Below, piece by piece: positions 17,988-27,020 of a stretch of DNA of 64,000 nt. The notes under the pieces are model-generated. The model made no database searches, was not told the origin of the DNA, and saw nothing but the letters and a program-made list of their open reading frames with translations. Source of the stretch: Limibacillus sp. GTDB taxonomy: Bacteria; Pseudomonadota; Alphaproteobacteria; Kiloniellales; CECT-8803. Where the stretch lies: contig JARRJC010000004.1 in NCBI GenBank assembly GCA_037379885.1, positions 1 through 64,000 on the forward strand, written 5' to 3'. Position 1 is the stretch's first letter, and every line of letters begins with the position of its first letter. Both the position numbers and the translations under genes were made by a program.

Positions 17988-19126
17988 GCGAGCCACTCCC
18001 CCAACCGCTCGCACGCCTCCTCGATCTCCTCGTACTTCCCCGCGAAGCTGAGCCTTACGAAGCGGTGGCCTCGGGCCGGGTCGAAGTCGATGCCGGGGGT
18101 GGCGGCGATGCCGGTTTCGTTGAGCAGGCGGGTGCACCAGGACTTGCTGTCGTTGGTGAAGTCGCCGACATCCGCGTAGATGTAAAAGGCGCCGTCGGCG
18201 GGGGCGAGCTTGGTGAGGCCGGCTTTGGGCAGACGCTCCAGCAGGAGGGCGCGGGCCTTGGCGTAGTCCGCGACGCGCCGGTCCAGTTCGGGTTTGCAGC
18301 CGAAGGCGGCGACGCCGCCCACCTGGCTGAGGGTCGGGGGCGAGATGAAGAGGTTCTGGGCCAGGCACTCGATGGGCCGCAGCATCTCCTCGGGCAGCAC
18401 CATCCAGCCCAGCCGCCAGCCGGTCATGCAGAAGTACTTGGAAAAGGAGTTGATGACCACGGCGTCGCCGGTCAGCTCCAGCGCCGAGACGCCCCGCCCG
18501 GCGAAGGTGATGCCGTGGTAGATCTCGTCGGAGATGATGCGCAGCTCCCGCTCCCGGCAGTAGTCGACCAGCGCTTTCAGGTGCGGCTCGTCGATCATGG
18601 TGCCGGTGGGGTTGGAGGGGCTGGCGATGATCAGGCCGTCGAGCTTGCCCTCGATCCTATCGAGCAGCGCAGGGGTCGGCTGGAAGCGGTCTTCAGCCTC
18701 CGCCTCGATCATCACCGGTTCGATGTCCAGGGCCTTCAGGATGTTGCGGTAGGCCGGATAGCCGGGCGCGGCCAGCGCCACGCGGTCGCCGGGGTCGAAG
18801 GCCGCCAGGAAGCTGAGCGTGAAGGCCGCCGAGGAGCCGGTGGTCACCACCACGCGGGCCGGGTCCAGATCGACCCCGTAGGCCTCCTCGTAGTGCCGGG
18901 CGATGGCCTCGCGCAGCGCAGGGATGCCCAACGCCACCGTGAAGCCGATGGGGTCGCCCTCCAGCGCCTGGGCGGTGGCGCGGCGCACGGCCTCGGGCGC
19001 GGGGCTGCCGGGCTGGCCTACCTCCAGGTGCAGCACCTCCTTGCCCTCCGCCGCGCGCTCGGCGGCGGCCCGCATCACGTCCATCACGATGAAGGGATCG
19101 ACCTGACTGCGGCGGGAGAGTTTCAT
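17984..19126 (-). CDS. PLP-dependent aminotransferase, class I/II
   Basis: Cytosolic fold-type I aminotransferase of 380 residues. The PLP lysine is Lys230 in INSFSKYFCMTGWRLGW. The binding motifs SPSNPTGTMI (about 169-178) and SDEIYHGITF (about 199-208) are intact. The product resembles aspartate/aromatic aminotransferase-like enzymes often annotated simply as pyridoxal phosphate-dependent aminotransferase; substrate choice cannot be read. I use the ATG at 19126 (MKLSRRSQVDPF); ten residues upstream are in frame but lack support. It is 71 bp downstream of the GGT-like gene on the same strand. Confidence 0.9.
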   Translation of the reverse strand: MKLSRRSQVDPFIVMDVMRAAAERAAEGKEVLHLEVGQPGSPAPEAVRRATAQALEGDPIGFTVALGIPALREAIARHYEEAYGVDLDPARVVVTTGSSAAFTLSFLAAFDPGDRVALAAPGYPAYRNILKALDIEPVMIEAEAEDRFQPTPALLDRIEGKLDGLIIASPSNPTGTMIDEPHLKALVDYCRERELRIISDEIYHGITFAGRGVSALELTGDAVVINSFSKYFCMTGWRLGWMVLPEEMLRPIECLAQNLFISPPTLSQVGGVAAFGCKPELDRRVADYAKARALLLERLPKAGLTKLAPADGAFYIYADVGDFTNDSKSWCTRLLNETGIAATPGIDFDPARGHRFVRLSFAGKYEEIEEACERLGEWLA

Positions 19127-19197
19127 CGGGGTTCCTCGGTCCTTTTGGTCAAGCACGGTCCTTCAGGTCAGTCCGCACGGTGTCAGTCCGCACGGTG

Positions 19198-20805
19198 TCA
19201 GTCCGCACGGGCGGGAAGCCCAAAGCCGCGCTGGTCGGCCTCCACCTGACAGAGCTGGGGCTGGGCCAGACCCTCGGGGCAGTAGATGGCGCTGAGGGCG
19301 CCGATTTGCGGCACCACCTCGACCCGGTGGCCGCGCTGCTCCAGCGCGGACCGCACCCCCTGGTCCAGGATGCGCTCGGCGAAGACCGCGTCGGGATAGC
19401 CGTTGTGGGCGGCGCGCGGCTGCTCGATGAAGCGGCGCAGGCCGCCCTCCTCCTCGAAAGTCTGGATCATGACGCGGATCAGCGACTGCTGCGCGGCCAT
19501 GCCGCCCGCGGCGGCGCCCAGGAACAAGACCTTGCCGCTGTTTTCGCTGCCGACCACGACGGGCGACAGCACCTGCGCGGAGTCGTTCTCAGGCGTGGCG
19601 AAAAGCAGGCCCGTTTCGGGGTCCAGACGCCCGCTGCCGAAGAGGCGCCCCAGGGAGAAGCTGCAGGCCACCGCCTGTCCGCGGTAGTCCACGGCGATCA
19701 GGCTGGCGGAGGCCGGGGTGTCCGGACGCTCCCCGCCCGGCGCCAGCAGCCCGCCGCTGCCCGCCGGGCGCTGATGCCGCTGCGGGTTGTACCCGGCCAG
19801 GAGCGCGTCCATGCGGTCCTCGTCGAGCTGCGGGCCGATCGGCACCTTCGCGCCGCCATTGGGCGCGCGCCAGCCATCACGGGCCAGGATGACGTTCTGC
19901 GCGGCCTCGGCCAGCAGGTGGAGGGCCGCTGCGCCCTCCTCGTCCGCCAGATCCTGTTCTTCTGTGAGCAGGTAGGCGAGCTGCGCGCCTTCAAGGCCGC
20001 CGATGGCGGGCGGCGGCGCGAAGAAGGCCGTGCCCTCGGTGAAGTCCACGGACAGCGGCGCGCTGTAGCCAACTTTGTAACCGCGAATCTCGGCCGCGGT
20101 GAGCGGCTGGCCCAGCGGGCGCGAGGCGGCGGCCAGCTGCTCCGGGAAGTCGCCCCGGTAGACAGCCGTCAATCCGTTCTGGCGGACCTGACCCAGCGTG
20201 ACCGAGAGCGCCACTTGCTCCACCGGCTCGCCCTCACGCGGCGGCTGGCCATCGGGGCCGAGGAAGATCGACGCCAGGGTCGGATCGCCTGCGAGCAACT
20301 GGCGCGCCTGGGCGGCGTCGCGGGCGAAGGCCCGGCTGGTCTTGCCGCCGAAGCGGGCCAGGGCCTCGCCGCTCGCGACAAGCTGCGGCCAACGCAAGAA
20401 GCCGTAGCGCGCGTGCAGCGCGTCCAACCCGCGCACGAAACCCGGAATCATGCCGCCGGACGCGCCCTGCTCGGCCCTGAAGACCAGGGAATCGCCGGTG
20501 CGCGAGCCGCCATCGAAGACAACGCAGGCCCCGCCGCCCATCAGGCCGACCCGTGACGGCAGCGTCGCCGTCATGGCAAAGGCGCCCGCCACCACCGCAT
20601 CGGCGGCGGACCCGCCTTTCAAGAGCACCTCGCGCGCGATGGTGGCCGCCTGCGGCTCTTCGGCCACCACGGCCCCGGAAAAGGTATAGGGCACGTCCAG
20701 AACGCCCTCCGGCTCGCCGCCACAGGCCGAAAGCGCGAGGGCGGCGGCGGTCAAAAGCGCCGCGGGGCGGAGAGCCCCGGCGCCGCGCCGCGGCACCTGC
20801 GTCAT
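19198..20805 (-). CDS. Gamma-glutamyltransferase-like lipoprotein
   Basis: 535-residue protein with a lipoprotein signal (hydrophobic run ending LSAC, Cys near residue 26), so probably membrane-anchored outside the cytoplasm. The body follows the gamma-glutamyltranspeptidase fold. LLKGGSAADAVVAGAFAM, GLMGGGACVVFD, MIPGFVRGLDALHARYG and APPPAIGGLEGAQ align with GGT blocks. At the autocleavage site, where GGTs have Asn-Thr-Thr-His, this protein reads DTPASASLIAVD, so a Ser or Ala replaces the catalytic Thr. The substrate-binding Ser-Ser region is also altered (NDSAQVLSP). It may be a diverged Ntn hydrolase or an inactive relative. The start at 20805 was chosen to begin the signal peptide. Confidence 0.8.
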   Translation of the reverse strand: MTQVPRRGAGALRPAALLTAAALALSACGGEPEGVLDVPYTFSGAVVAEEPQAATIAREVLLKGGSAADAVVAGAFAMTATLPSRVGLMGGGACVVFDGGSRTGDSLVFRAEQGASGGMIPGFVRGLDALHARYGFLRWPQLVASGEALARFGGKTSRAFARDAAQARQLLAGDPTLASIFLGPDGQPPREGEPVEQVALSVTLGQVRQNGLTAVYRGDFPEQLAAASRPLGQPLTAAEIRGYKVGYSAPLSVDFTEGTAFFAPPPAIGGLEGAQLAYLLTEEQDLADEEGAAALHLLAEAAQNVILARDGWRAPNGGAKVPIGPQLDEDRMDALLAGYNPQRHQRPAGSGGLLAPGGERPDTPASASLIAVDYRGQAVACSFSLGRLFGSGRLDPETGLLFATPENDSAQVLSPVVVGSENSGKVLFLGAAAGGMAAQQSLIRVMIQTFEEEGGLRRFIEQPRAAHNGYPDAVFAERILDQGVRSALEQRGHRVEVVPQIGALSAIYCPEGLAQPQLCQVEADQRGFGLPARAD

Positions 20806-20881
20806 AGTTTCGCCACGAATGCCGCGTTGAAGTGCGCTGTCCGCCCGCCTACCTTTGTCCTTGGACAACAAGGGACGCACC

Positions 20882-22246
20882 GTGCGTAGAGCTTCTCGTT
20901 CTTCGGCCATTTTCGCCTTTATCCTTACCCTGTTCGTGGCGACCGCCGCGCCTGCGCAGGACCGCCCTTCATTCATTCGCGATGCGGAGATCGAAGATAC
21001 CATCCGCGTCGTCTCGACGCCGCTGTTCCAGCAGGCCGGTCTGCCCCCCGAGGCCATCGACGTTTACCTGATCAACGACGATACGCTCAACGCTTTCGTC
21101 GCCGGCGGCCTCAACATGTTTTTGCACACCGGCTTTCTGTTGGCTACCGACAACATGGGCGAAGTGGCCGGGGTGATCGCCCATGAAACCGGCCACCTGG
21201 AGGGCGGCCACATCGCCGCCCGCAAGTCCCAGATCGAAGCGCTTCAGGGGCCGCTCTGGGCCACCTACGTGCTCGGACTGGGCGCTGCCATTCTCAGCGG
21301 CGACGGGCGCGTGGGCGCAGCCGCCGTGTCCGCCGGACAGAACGCGATTCTGCGCGACCTGCTGCTCTACACGCGCGGACAGGAAGCCTCGGCCGATCAG
21401 GCGGCCGTCCGTCTGATGGAGGGTGCGGGCTACTCCGCGGAGGGCCTGCTGACCTTCATGAGCAAGCTGAGGGGGCAGGAGGCGCTGCTCAGCTCCAACC
21501 AGGACCCCTACCTGCGCAGCCACCCGCTCACCACCGACCGCATGAACTACCTCAGGGACTCGGTCACCAATTCGCCCTTTGCCGGAAAAGACTTTCCCAG
21601 CGACATGCAACTCCGCCACGCGCGCATGCAGGCAAAGCTGATCGGCTTCCTGAAAGCGCCCAACGTCGTGATGATCGAATACCCGGAGAGCGACCAGTCG
21701 CTGCCCGCCCGCTACGCGCGTTCCATCATGAACTACCGCTCCGGGCGCATCGATGAGGCCCTCACCATGATCGACGGCCTGTTGGCCGAATATCCTGAAG
21801 ACCCTTACTTTCATGAGTTGAAGGGCCAGGTTCTGTTCGAGAACGGCCGCGTCGCCGAAGCCGTGGAGCCCTATCGTCAGGCAGTCCGCTACGACCCGGA
21901 GTCGGCCCTGCTGCGCATGGCCTTCGCCCATACCCTGGTCGAAGCGAACGACCCTTCCCTCTTGAACGAAGCCAAGGAAAACCTGACGCTGGCGCTCAGT
22001 GAGGAGCCGAGGAACGCGTCGGCCTGGCGCCAGCTCGCCATCGCCGAGGGCCGGATGGGCAACGTCGGCAAGGCCGCCCTGGCGCTGGCCGAAGCCGCCG
22101 CGGCGCGCGGCGATTTCCTGGAGGCGCGCGGGCAGTCCGAACGCGCGCTCTCCCTGCTGCCCGAGGGCAGCGGCGACCGCTTGCGCGCCGAAGACCTGAA
22201 ACGCTATGCCGACAGCGAGTTGAAGAACCGCGCTTCGGGCAACTGA
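20882..22246 (+). CDS. M48 metalloprotease with TPR domain, BepA-like
   Basis: Predicted periplasmic zinc protease/chaperone. Its E. coli relative BepA (YfgC) monitors outer membrane protein and LptD assembly. With a GTG start at 20882 (AAGGGA upstream) the product has 454 residues. A signal peptide ends near APAQ (residue 26), and the zinc motif HETGH is at 101-105. The third ligand Glu is likely in QEASADQAA. A Gly/Ala hinge and C-terminal tetratricopeptide-like helices span about 275-440. A TTG at 20855 is an alternative start. The gene is divergent from the GGT-like lipoprotein and followed by a thiol oxidoreductase gene, consistent with envelope quality control. Confidence 0.9.
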   Translation: MRRASRSSAIFAFILTLFVATAAPAQDRPSFIRDAEIEDTIRVVSTPLFQQAGLPPEAIDVYLINDDTLNAFVAGGLNMFLHTGFLLATDNMGEVAGVIAHETGHLEGGHIAARKSQIEALQGPLWATYVLGLGAAILSGDGRVGAAAVSAGQNAILRDLLLYTRGQEASADQAAVRLMEGAGYSAEGLLTFMSKLRGQEALLSSNQDPYLRSHPLTTDRMNYLRDSVTNSPFAGKDFPSDMQLRHARMQAKLIGFLKAPNVVMIEYPESDQSLPARYARSIMNYRSGRIDEALTMIDGLLAEYPEDPYFHELKGQVLFENGRVAEAVEPYRQAVRYDPESALLRMAFAHTLVEANDPSLLNEAKENLTLALSEEPRNASAWRQLAIAEGRMGNVGKAALALAEAAAARGDFLEARGQSERALSLLPEGSGDRLRAEDLKRYADSELKNRASGN

Positions 22247-22285
22247 CACTGCGGGCCGAGGGCCCCTGAATTTGGAGAGGAAAGC

Positions 22286-23128
22286 ATGAAGAGAGCCGGA
22301 ATCACGGCCCAGGTCCGGGCGGAACGGGACCCGCAGGCGCAAACGGCGCAAGCGGCGCGAGGCCACCTGCTGCTTGGCGCCTTGCTGGCGCTGGCGCTGC
22401 TGATCGGGCAGGCGGCAAGCGCGCTCGGCCAGACCACGGAACAGAGCCTCCCGCCCCTGCCCGAGGGCATCGACCGCGAGGCGCTGAACCAGGTGATCGA
22501 GGACTACATCCGCAATCACCCGGAGGTCATCATCGAGTCCTTGCGATCCATGGAGGACCGCCAGCGCCAGGCCGAAGCCGAACACCGCCGTCAGGTCATC
22601 CTGGCGCGCAGCGACGCCTTGAAGAACGACCCCACCTCGCCGGTCTTCGGCAATCCGGAGGGATCGGTGACGATCGTTGAGTTCTTCGACTACCGCTGCG
22701 GCTATTGCCGGCGCATGGTCCCGGCCATGCAAAGGCTGCTGGAAGAAGATCCTGACCTGCGCTGGGTGATGAAGGAGTTCCCGATCCTGGGGCCGGAATC
22801 CCTCTATGCCTCGCGCGCCGCCGTGGCCGCGCAGAAGCAGGGCAAGTACCAGGAGTTCCACATGGCGCTGATGAGCGACGGCGTCTCGATCACCGATGAC
22901 AACGTGGACCGGATCGCGGCGCTGGTGGGCCTGGACATGGAGCAGCTGAAGGCGGACATGGAGAGCAAGGAAACCCAGGACATCCTGGCCCGGAACCAGG
23001 AGCTGGCCCGCGATCTCGGCATCGGCGGCACGCCAAGCTTCGTGCTGGGCGACAGCTTCCTGCCGGGCGCCGTGCCGGAGGACCGCCTGCGCGCCCTGAT
23101 CCAGGAACAGCGCGACAGTCAGGGGTGA
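22286..23128 (+). CDS. DsbA-family thiol-disulfide oxidoreductase
   Basis: Periplasmic thioredoxin-fold protein of 280 residues. The N-terminus is unusually polar for about 27 residues before the hydrophobic segment LLLGALLALALLIGQAASALG, so it may be a signal peptide or an anchor. The active site is Cys138-Gly-Tyr-Cys141 in FFDYRCGYCRRM, and the cis-Pro loop is GGTPSFVLGD. The helical prefix at about 60-110 (IEDYIRNHPEVI) matches the ScsC/Com1-like group, which can oligomerise. It lies 39 bp after the M48 gene on the same strand and upstream of aroQ. Whether it oxidises or isomerises disulfides is not decidable here. Confidence 0.9.
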   Translation: MKRAGITAQVRAERDPQAQTAQAARGHLLLGALLALALLIGQAASALGQTTEQSLPPLPEGIDREALNQVIEDYIRNHPEVIIESLRSMEDRQRQAEAEHRRQVILARSDALKNDPTSPVFGNPEGSVTIVEFFDYRCGYCRRMVPAMQRLLEEDPDLRWVMKEFPILGPESLYASRAAVAAQKQGKYQEFHMALMSDGVSITDDNVDRIAALVGLDMEQLKADMESKETQDILARNQELARDLGIGGTPSFVLGDSFLPGAVPEDRLRALIQEQRDSQG

Positions 23129-23290
23129 CGCAGGGCCACCGGGGACGGCTCCGGAGGAACAGGCCAACAAGGCCGCACAGGAGGCCAGGCGAACGGACGG
23201 CTGCAATTGCACGGCGCGTACGGCTTGTGTTAACCACTCTGCGGACGGAGAATAGTCTCCTCGCCACCGATATCAGGGGGAATTGCCGCC

Positions 23291-23743
23291 TTGGCCGACG
23301 CGCGGAGCGTTTTGCTCCTCAACGGACCGAACCTCAATCTGCTGGGCACGCGCGAGCCTGACGTCTACGGCTCGACCACGCTTGCCGAGATCGAGGCCGC
23401 CTGCGCGGAGCGGGCGGGCGCCCTTGGTTTGACGCTGGAGGCACGGCAGTCCAACCATGAGGGCGAGCTGGTCTCCTGGATCCAGGAGGCCCGCCAGAGC
23501 CACGCGGCGATCGTCATGAACCCCGGCGCCTTTACCCACACCTCGGTCGCCATTCTGGACGCGCTTCAGGCCTACGAGGGAATGGTCGTGGAGGTGCACC
23601 TCTCCAACATTCACCGGCGCGAATCCTTCCGGAACCATTCCTACGTGTCCCTGGCGGCATCAGGTGTCATCATGGGGCTGGGGGCTACCGGATACCTGCT
23701 CGCGCTTGAGGCCGTTGCCGAGCGCATCGGAGAGAGCGCGTAA
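23291..23743 (+). CDS. aroQ: 3-dehydroquinate dehydratase, type II
   Basis: Shikimate pathway enzyme converting 3-dehydroquinate to 3-dehydroshikimate. The 150-residue product has the family size. Its motifs are [19 protein letters not shown] with the catalytic Tyr, [24 protein letters not shown] and [13 protein letters not shown]. The start is TTG at 23291 behind a GGGGG site; no ATG is available before the conserved N-terminus. It is followed 46 bp later by accB, the standard aroQ-accB-accC arrangement. aroC of the same pathway is at 52.2 kb. Confidence 0.96.
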   Translation: MADARSVLLLNGPNLNLLGTREPDVYGSTTLAEIEAACAERAGALGLTLEARQSNHEGELVSWIQEARQSHAAIVMNPGAFTHTSVAILDALQAYEGMVVEVHLSNIHRRESFRNHSYVSLAASGVIMGLGATGYLLALEAVAERIGESA

Positions 23744-23789
23744 GACCCAATAGCGAAAAAAGCCGAGTGCTTTAGCGAGAACAGGAAAG

Positions 23790-24239
23790 ATGGCTGAATT
23801 TGATCTGAATGACGACCTTGTGCGCCGCCTGGCGGAGTTGCTTGAGGAGACCGGCCTGACCGAGATCGAGTACGAGTCCGAAGGCCACCGCATCCGCGTC
23901 TCGCGCGGCGGATCGGCGCCCGTGGCGAACTACGCCGTCGGCGCGCCCGCTCCTGCGCCCGCGGCGGCGCCGGCGCCCGCCGGTCCCAGCGCGGACGCCG
24001 TGCCCGCCGGGGCGGTGACCTCGCCGATGGTCGGCACCGCCTACTGCGCGGCACAGCCCGGAACGCCCGCCTTCGTCAAAGTCGGCGATACGGTGCGCGA
24101 GGGCCAGACCATCCTGATCATCGAAGCCATGAAGGTCATGAACCAGATCCCAGCACCGCGCGCCGGCAAGGTTACCCAGATCCTCGTGGAGGACGGCCAA
24201 CCGGTCGAGTTCGGCGAACCGCTGATCGTGATCGAGTGA
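23790..24239 (+). CDS. accB: Biotin carboxyl carrier protein of acetyl-CoA carboxylase
   Basis: Carries biotin between AccC and the carboxyltransferase in malonyl-CoA synthesis. The 149-residue product has a conserved N-terminal segment (about 1-40, with DLVRRLAELLEETGLTEIE). A Pro/Ala-rich linker spans about 43-72 and the C-terminal biotinyl domain carries the target lysine Lys115 in EAMKVMN. AGGAAAG precedes the ATG. It is co-directional with accC 59 bp downstream; the two are normally co-transcribed. Confidence 0.97.
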   Translation: MAEFDLNDDLVRRLAELLEETGLTEIEYESEGHRIRVSRGGSAPVANYAVGAPAPAPAAAPAPAGPSADAVPAGAVTSPMVGTAYCAAQPGTPAFVKVGDTVREGQTILIIEAMKVMNQIPAPRAGKVTQILVEDGQPVEFGEPLIVIE

Positions 24240-24298
24240 CCTAAAGCGCCGCGCCCGGATCAGGCCGGCGAACGAGTTCAGGAAGGCGGACCCGCTCC

Positions 24299-25645
24299 AT
24301 GTTCGAAAAAGTCCTAATCGCCAACCGGGGAGAGATCGCGCTGCGCATCCACCGCGCCTGCCGCGAGATGGGCATTCACACCGTTGCCGTACACTCCCTG
24401 GCCGACGCGAACGCGATGCACGTACGCCTCGCGGACGAATCGGTCTGCATCGGGCCCAACCAGTCCCGCGACAGCTACCTGAACATCCCGGCCCTGCTTT
24501 CGGCGGCCACGATCACCGGCGCCGACGCCGTGCATCCGGGCGTCGGGTTCCTCTCGGAGAACGCCGATTTCGCCAACATGGTCGAAGAGCACGGCATGAC
24601 CTTCATTGGCCCGAAGCCGGAGCACATAGCCCTGATGGGCGACAAGATCGCGGCCAAGGATGAAGCGATCCGTCTCGGCATTCCGGTGGTGCCGGGTTCC
24701 GACGGCGGGGTCACCTCCGACGCGCAGGCTCTGAAGGTCGCCGAGAAAACCGGCTATCCGGTTCTGGTCAAGGCCAAGGCCGGCGGCGGCGGGCGCGGCA
24801 TGAAAGTGGCGCGCAGCCCCGAAGAACTCGTCGAGGGCCTGCAGATGGCCAAGAACGAAGCAAAAGCGGCCTTCGGCAACGACGACGTCTACATGGAAAA
24901 GTACCTCGACAACCCGCGTCATATCGAGGTTCAGATCCTCGCGGACGGTCAGGGCAACGTGGTCCACCTGGGCGAACGCGACTGTTCCCTGCAGCGGCGC
25001 CACCAGAAGGTGCTGGAGGAAGCGCCCTCGCCCGCGCTCAACAGCGCCGAGCGGGAGCGTATCGGCAAGATCGCGCTGAAGGCCATGGACAAGATGGGCT
25101 ACCGGAGCGCCGGCACGCTGGAGTTCCTCTATCAGGACGGCGAGTTCTTCTTCATCGAAATGAACACCCGCCTTCAGGTCGAGCACCCCATCTCGGAGAT
25201 GATCACCGGCATCGACCTTGTGCGCGAGCAGATCCGTATCGCCGCCGGCATGCCTCTGGAAATCACCCAGCAGGACATCCGCTTCCAAGGCCACGCCATC
25301 GAGTGCCGCATCAATGCCGAAAACGCCGAGACCTTCATGCCCTCGCCGGGGCGGGTGAGCGATTATCACGCGCCGGGCGGCCTGGGCGTGCGCGTCGACT
25401 CAGGCCTCTATTCCGGCTACGCCATTCCCCCCTATTACGACAGCCTGATCGCCAAGCTGGTGGTTCACGGTCAAAGCCGGAACGAATGCCTCATGCGGCT
25501 GCGGCGCGCGCTGGAGGAGTTCGTGATCGACGGTGTGGAGACCACGATTCCCCTGCATCAGCGCCTGATCGGAGAGACCGATTTCATTAATGGCGATTAC
25601 AACATACACTGGTTGGAGAAGATGCTGAGCGGCCGGAAAACGTGA
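24299..25645 (+). CDS. accC: Acetyl-CoA carboxylase, biotin carboxylase subunit
   Basis: ATP-grasp enzyme that carboxylates biotin on AccB. The 448-residue product is full length. It starts [17 protein letters not shown], carries the ATP loop [12 protein letters not shown], and has the active-site block [27 protein letters not shown] and the C-terminal biotin carboxylase domain. Neighbouring accB supports the acetyl-CoA carboxylase assignment over other biotin carboxylases. The carboxyltransferase subunits accA and accD are not in this window. Confidence 0.97.
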   Translation: MFEKVLIANRGEIALRIHRACREMGIHTVAVHSLADANAMHVRLADESVCIGPNQSRDSYLNIPALLSAATITGADAVHPGVGFLSENADFANMVEEHGMTFIGPKPEHIALMGDKIAAKDEAIRLGIPVVPGSDGGVTSDAQALKVAEKTGYPVLVKAKAGGGGRGMKVARSPEELVEGLQMAKNEAKAAFGNDDVYMEKYLDNPRHIEVQILADGQGNVVHLGERDCSLQRRHQKVLEEAPSPALNSAERERIGKIALKAMDKMGYRSAGTLEFLYQDGEFFFIEMNTRLQVEHPISEMITGIDLVREQIRIAAGMPLEITQQDIRFQGHAIECRINAENAETFMPSPGRVSDYHAPGGLGVRVDSGLYSGYAIPPYYDSLIAKLVVHGQSRNECLMRLRRALEEFVIDGVETTIPLHQRLIGETDFINGDYNIHWLEKMLSGRKT

Positions 25646-25703
25646 GGGGCCCGTTTGGCGCCCGAACGGTTCCGGCCATCCGTTAGGGGGAAGGCGGAAG
25701 CTT

Positions 25704-26369
25704 TTGAGCGAGCCGACCAAACTGCTGCTCAGCCCGGATTTGTTGCTCCGGGCCTACGCCATTGGCATTTTTCCGATGGCGGAGAGCCGCGATGCGTCCG
25801 AAATCCATTGGGTCGAGCCGACCCAGCGCGGCATCATCCCGCTCGATTCCTTTCATGTTCCCCGCAGCTTGCGCAAGGTGGTGCGCAAGGGCCTCTTCAC
25901 GGTAAGCGTGGATCAAGCCTTCGAGGCGGTGATCGACGGCTGCGCGGAGCCCAAGAAGGGCCGGGACGACACTTGGATCAACCCGACCATCCGCCGCCTC
26001 TATGTCGAGCTGCACCGGATGGGGCACGCTCACTCCGTCGAATGCTGGCGCGACGACCGTCTCATGGGCGGCCTCTACGGCGTGGCGCTGGGCGGCGCCT
26101 TCTTCGGGGAGTCCATGTTCTCGCGCGTGCCGGACGCCAGCAAGGTGGCGCTGGTGCATCTGGTCGCCATTCTGCGCGAGGGGAACTTCCGGCTGCTGGA
26201 CACGCAGTTCGTGACCGATCACCTGGAGCAGTTCGGCGCGATGGAAGTCAGCCGCGACGCCTACCGCGAGCGCTTGAACCGCGCCATCAACGTAACGGCT
26301 CAGTTCGCGGGCGCGCCCTCTTCGGAGGAACTGGAAGCCGTGCTGCAGTCCAACAGCCAGACATCGTAG
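25704..26369 (+). CDS. aat: Leucyl/phenylalanyl-tRNA-protein transferase
   Basis: Adds Leu or Phe from aminoacyl-tRNA to N-terminal Lys/Arg, marking proteins for the ClpS-ClpAP route. The 221-residue product shows the Aat motifs [56 protein letters not shown] and FGESMFSR. The start is TTG at 25704, 58 bp after accC, with a GGGGGAAGG-rich upstream region. Its last 70 bp overlap the convergent DUF2155 gene. Confidence 0.94.
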   Translation: MSEPTKLLLSPDLLLRAYAIGIFPMAESRDASEIHWVEPTQRGIIPLDSFHVPRSLRKVVRKGLFTVSVDQAFEAVIDGCAEPKKGRDDTWINPTIRRLYVELHRMGHAHSVECWRDDRLMGGLYGVALGGAFFGESMFSRVPDASKVALVHLVAILREGNFRLLDTQFVTDHLEQFGAMEVSRDAYRERLNRAINVTAQFAGAPSSEELEAVLQSNSQTS

Positions 26370-26725
26370 ACCGGGTGCTCCAGGGCCGAGAGGCCCGGCG
26401 AGGAGGCAAACATCCAGCCTGAAAAGACCCTGGTCGCCGCCGCATCGGGCGGATCGTCGTCGATCTCCAGAAAAGCCGCGCTCTCAGGCTCCTCGGTCGG
26501 GGGCGTCTTGCGGCAATCGCGAACCGTTACAAGCAGGCTGCCGAAGGTCCCTGTACCGCCGACCGGCACCTGCAACTCGGTTACCCGGGCGGTCACCTTG
26601 TCGAGGCCTTGCAAAACCGCGGTCTGACCGACGACCGAGAAATCCTCGCTGGAGAGCGCAAAGGCGGCGCTGGAACCCAAGGCGGAGACCGCCAGGGCGG
26701 CGATGGCAAGAGAAGCCTTTTTCAC
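26300..26725 (-). CDS. DUF2155 domain protein, exported
   Basis: 141-residue alphaproteobacterial protein of unknown function. It has a cleavable signal peptide (about 1-23, AAFA) and the DUF2155 core, with [68 protein letters not shown]. The two Cys in the core may pair in the periplasm. The start is GTG at 26725 behind GAGGAAAGG. Synteny with NDUFA12 and aat is common in the class, but no role is established. Its 3' end overlaps aat by 70 bp on the opposite strand. Confidence 0.88.
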   Translation of the reverse strand: MKKASLAIAALAVSALGSSAAFALSSEDFSVVGQTAVLQGLDKVTARVTELQVPVGGTGTFGSLLVTVRDCRKTPPTEEPESAAFLEIDDDPPDAAATRVFSGWMFASSPGLSALEHPVYDVWLLDCSTASSSSEEGAPAN

Positions 26726-26736
26726 AGCGCCTTTCC

Positions 26737-26973
26737 TCAGTCTTTCTTGGCGTAGGGATTTTCGAGCGAGGCGACGAGGGCTTCGAAGACCTCACGTATC
26801 TGCGCCTCGTCACAGCCCATCAGGATACCGTCTTCCAGAGCGTCCTGGGCCATCTCCCGGATTTCCTCCAGGTTCTCGTTCAGCACCTTGATCTTCTCGA
26901 CGCAAGACAGAGGCTCGCCATCGGGCTGACGCCAGGTGGGCAGGGTGAATTCGTGGGAATCGCCGTTGCTCAT
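26737..26973 (-). CDS. Small conserved-looking hypothetical protein
   Basis: 78-residue acidic protein that I cannot name. It has no signal peptide or membrane helix. The sequence is mostly predicted helix, with KIKVLNENLEEIREMAQDALEDGILMGCDEAQIREVFEALVASL and Cys residues near positions 24 and 54. It lies 11 bp upstream of the DUF2155 gene and 47 bp downstream of the MlaD gene, on the same strand, so it probably belongs to that operon. The tight spacing and normal amino acid composition support it being real. Confidence 0.75.
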   Translation of the reverse strand: MSNGDSHEFTLPTWRQPDGEPLSCVEKIKVLNENLEEIREMAQDALEDGILMGCDEAQIREVFEALVASLENPYAKKD

Positions 26974-27020
26974 GCTCTGTCACTTAAGCAAAGCGCGCGG
27001 ACAAGGCAAGGCTGGGCCGC

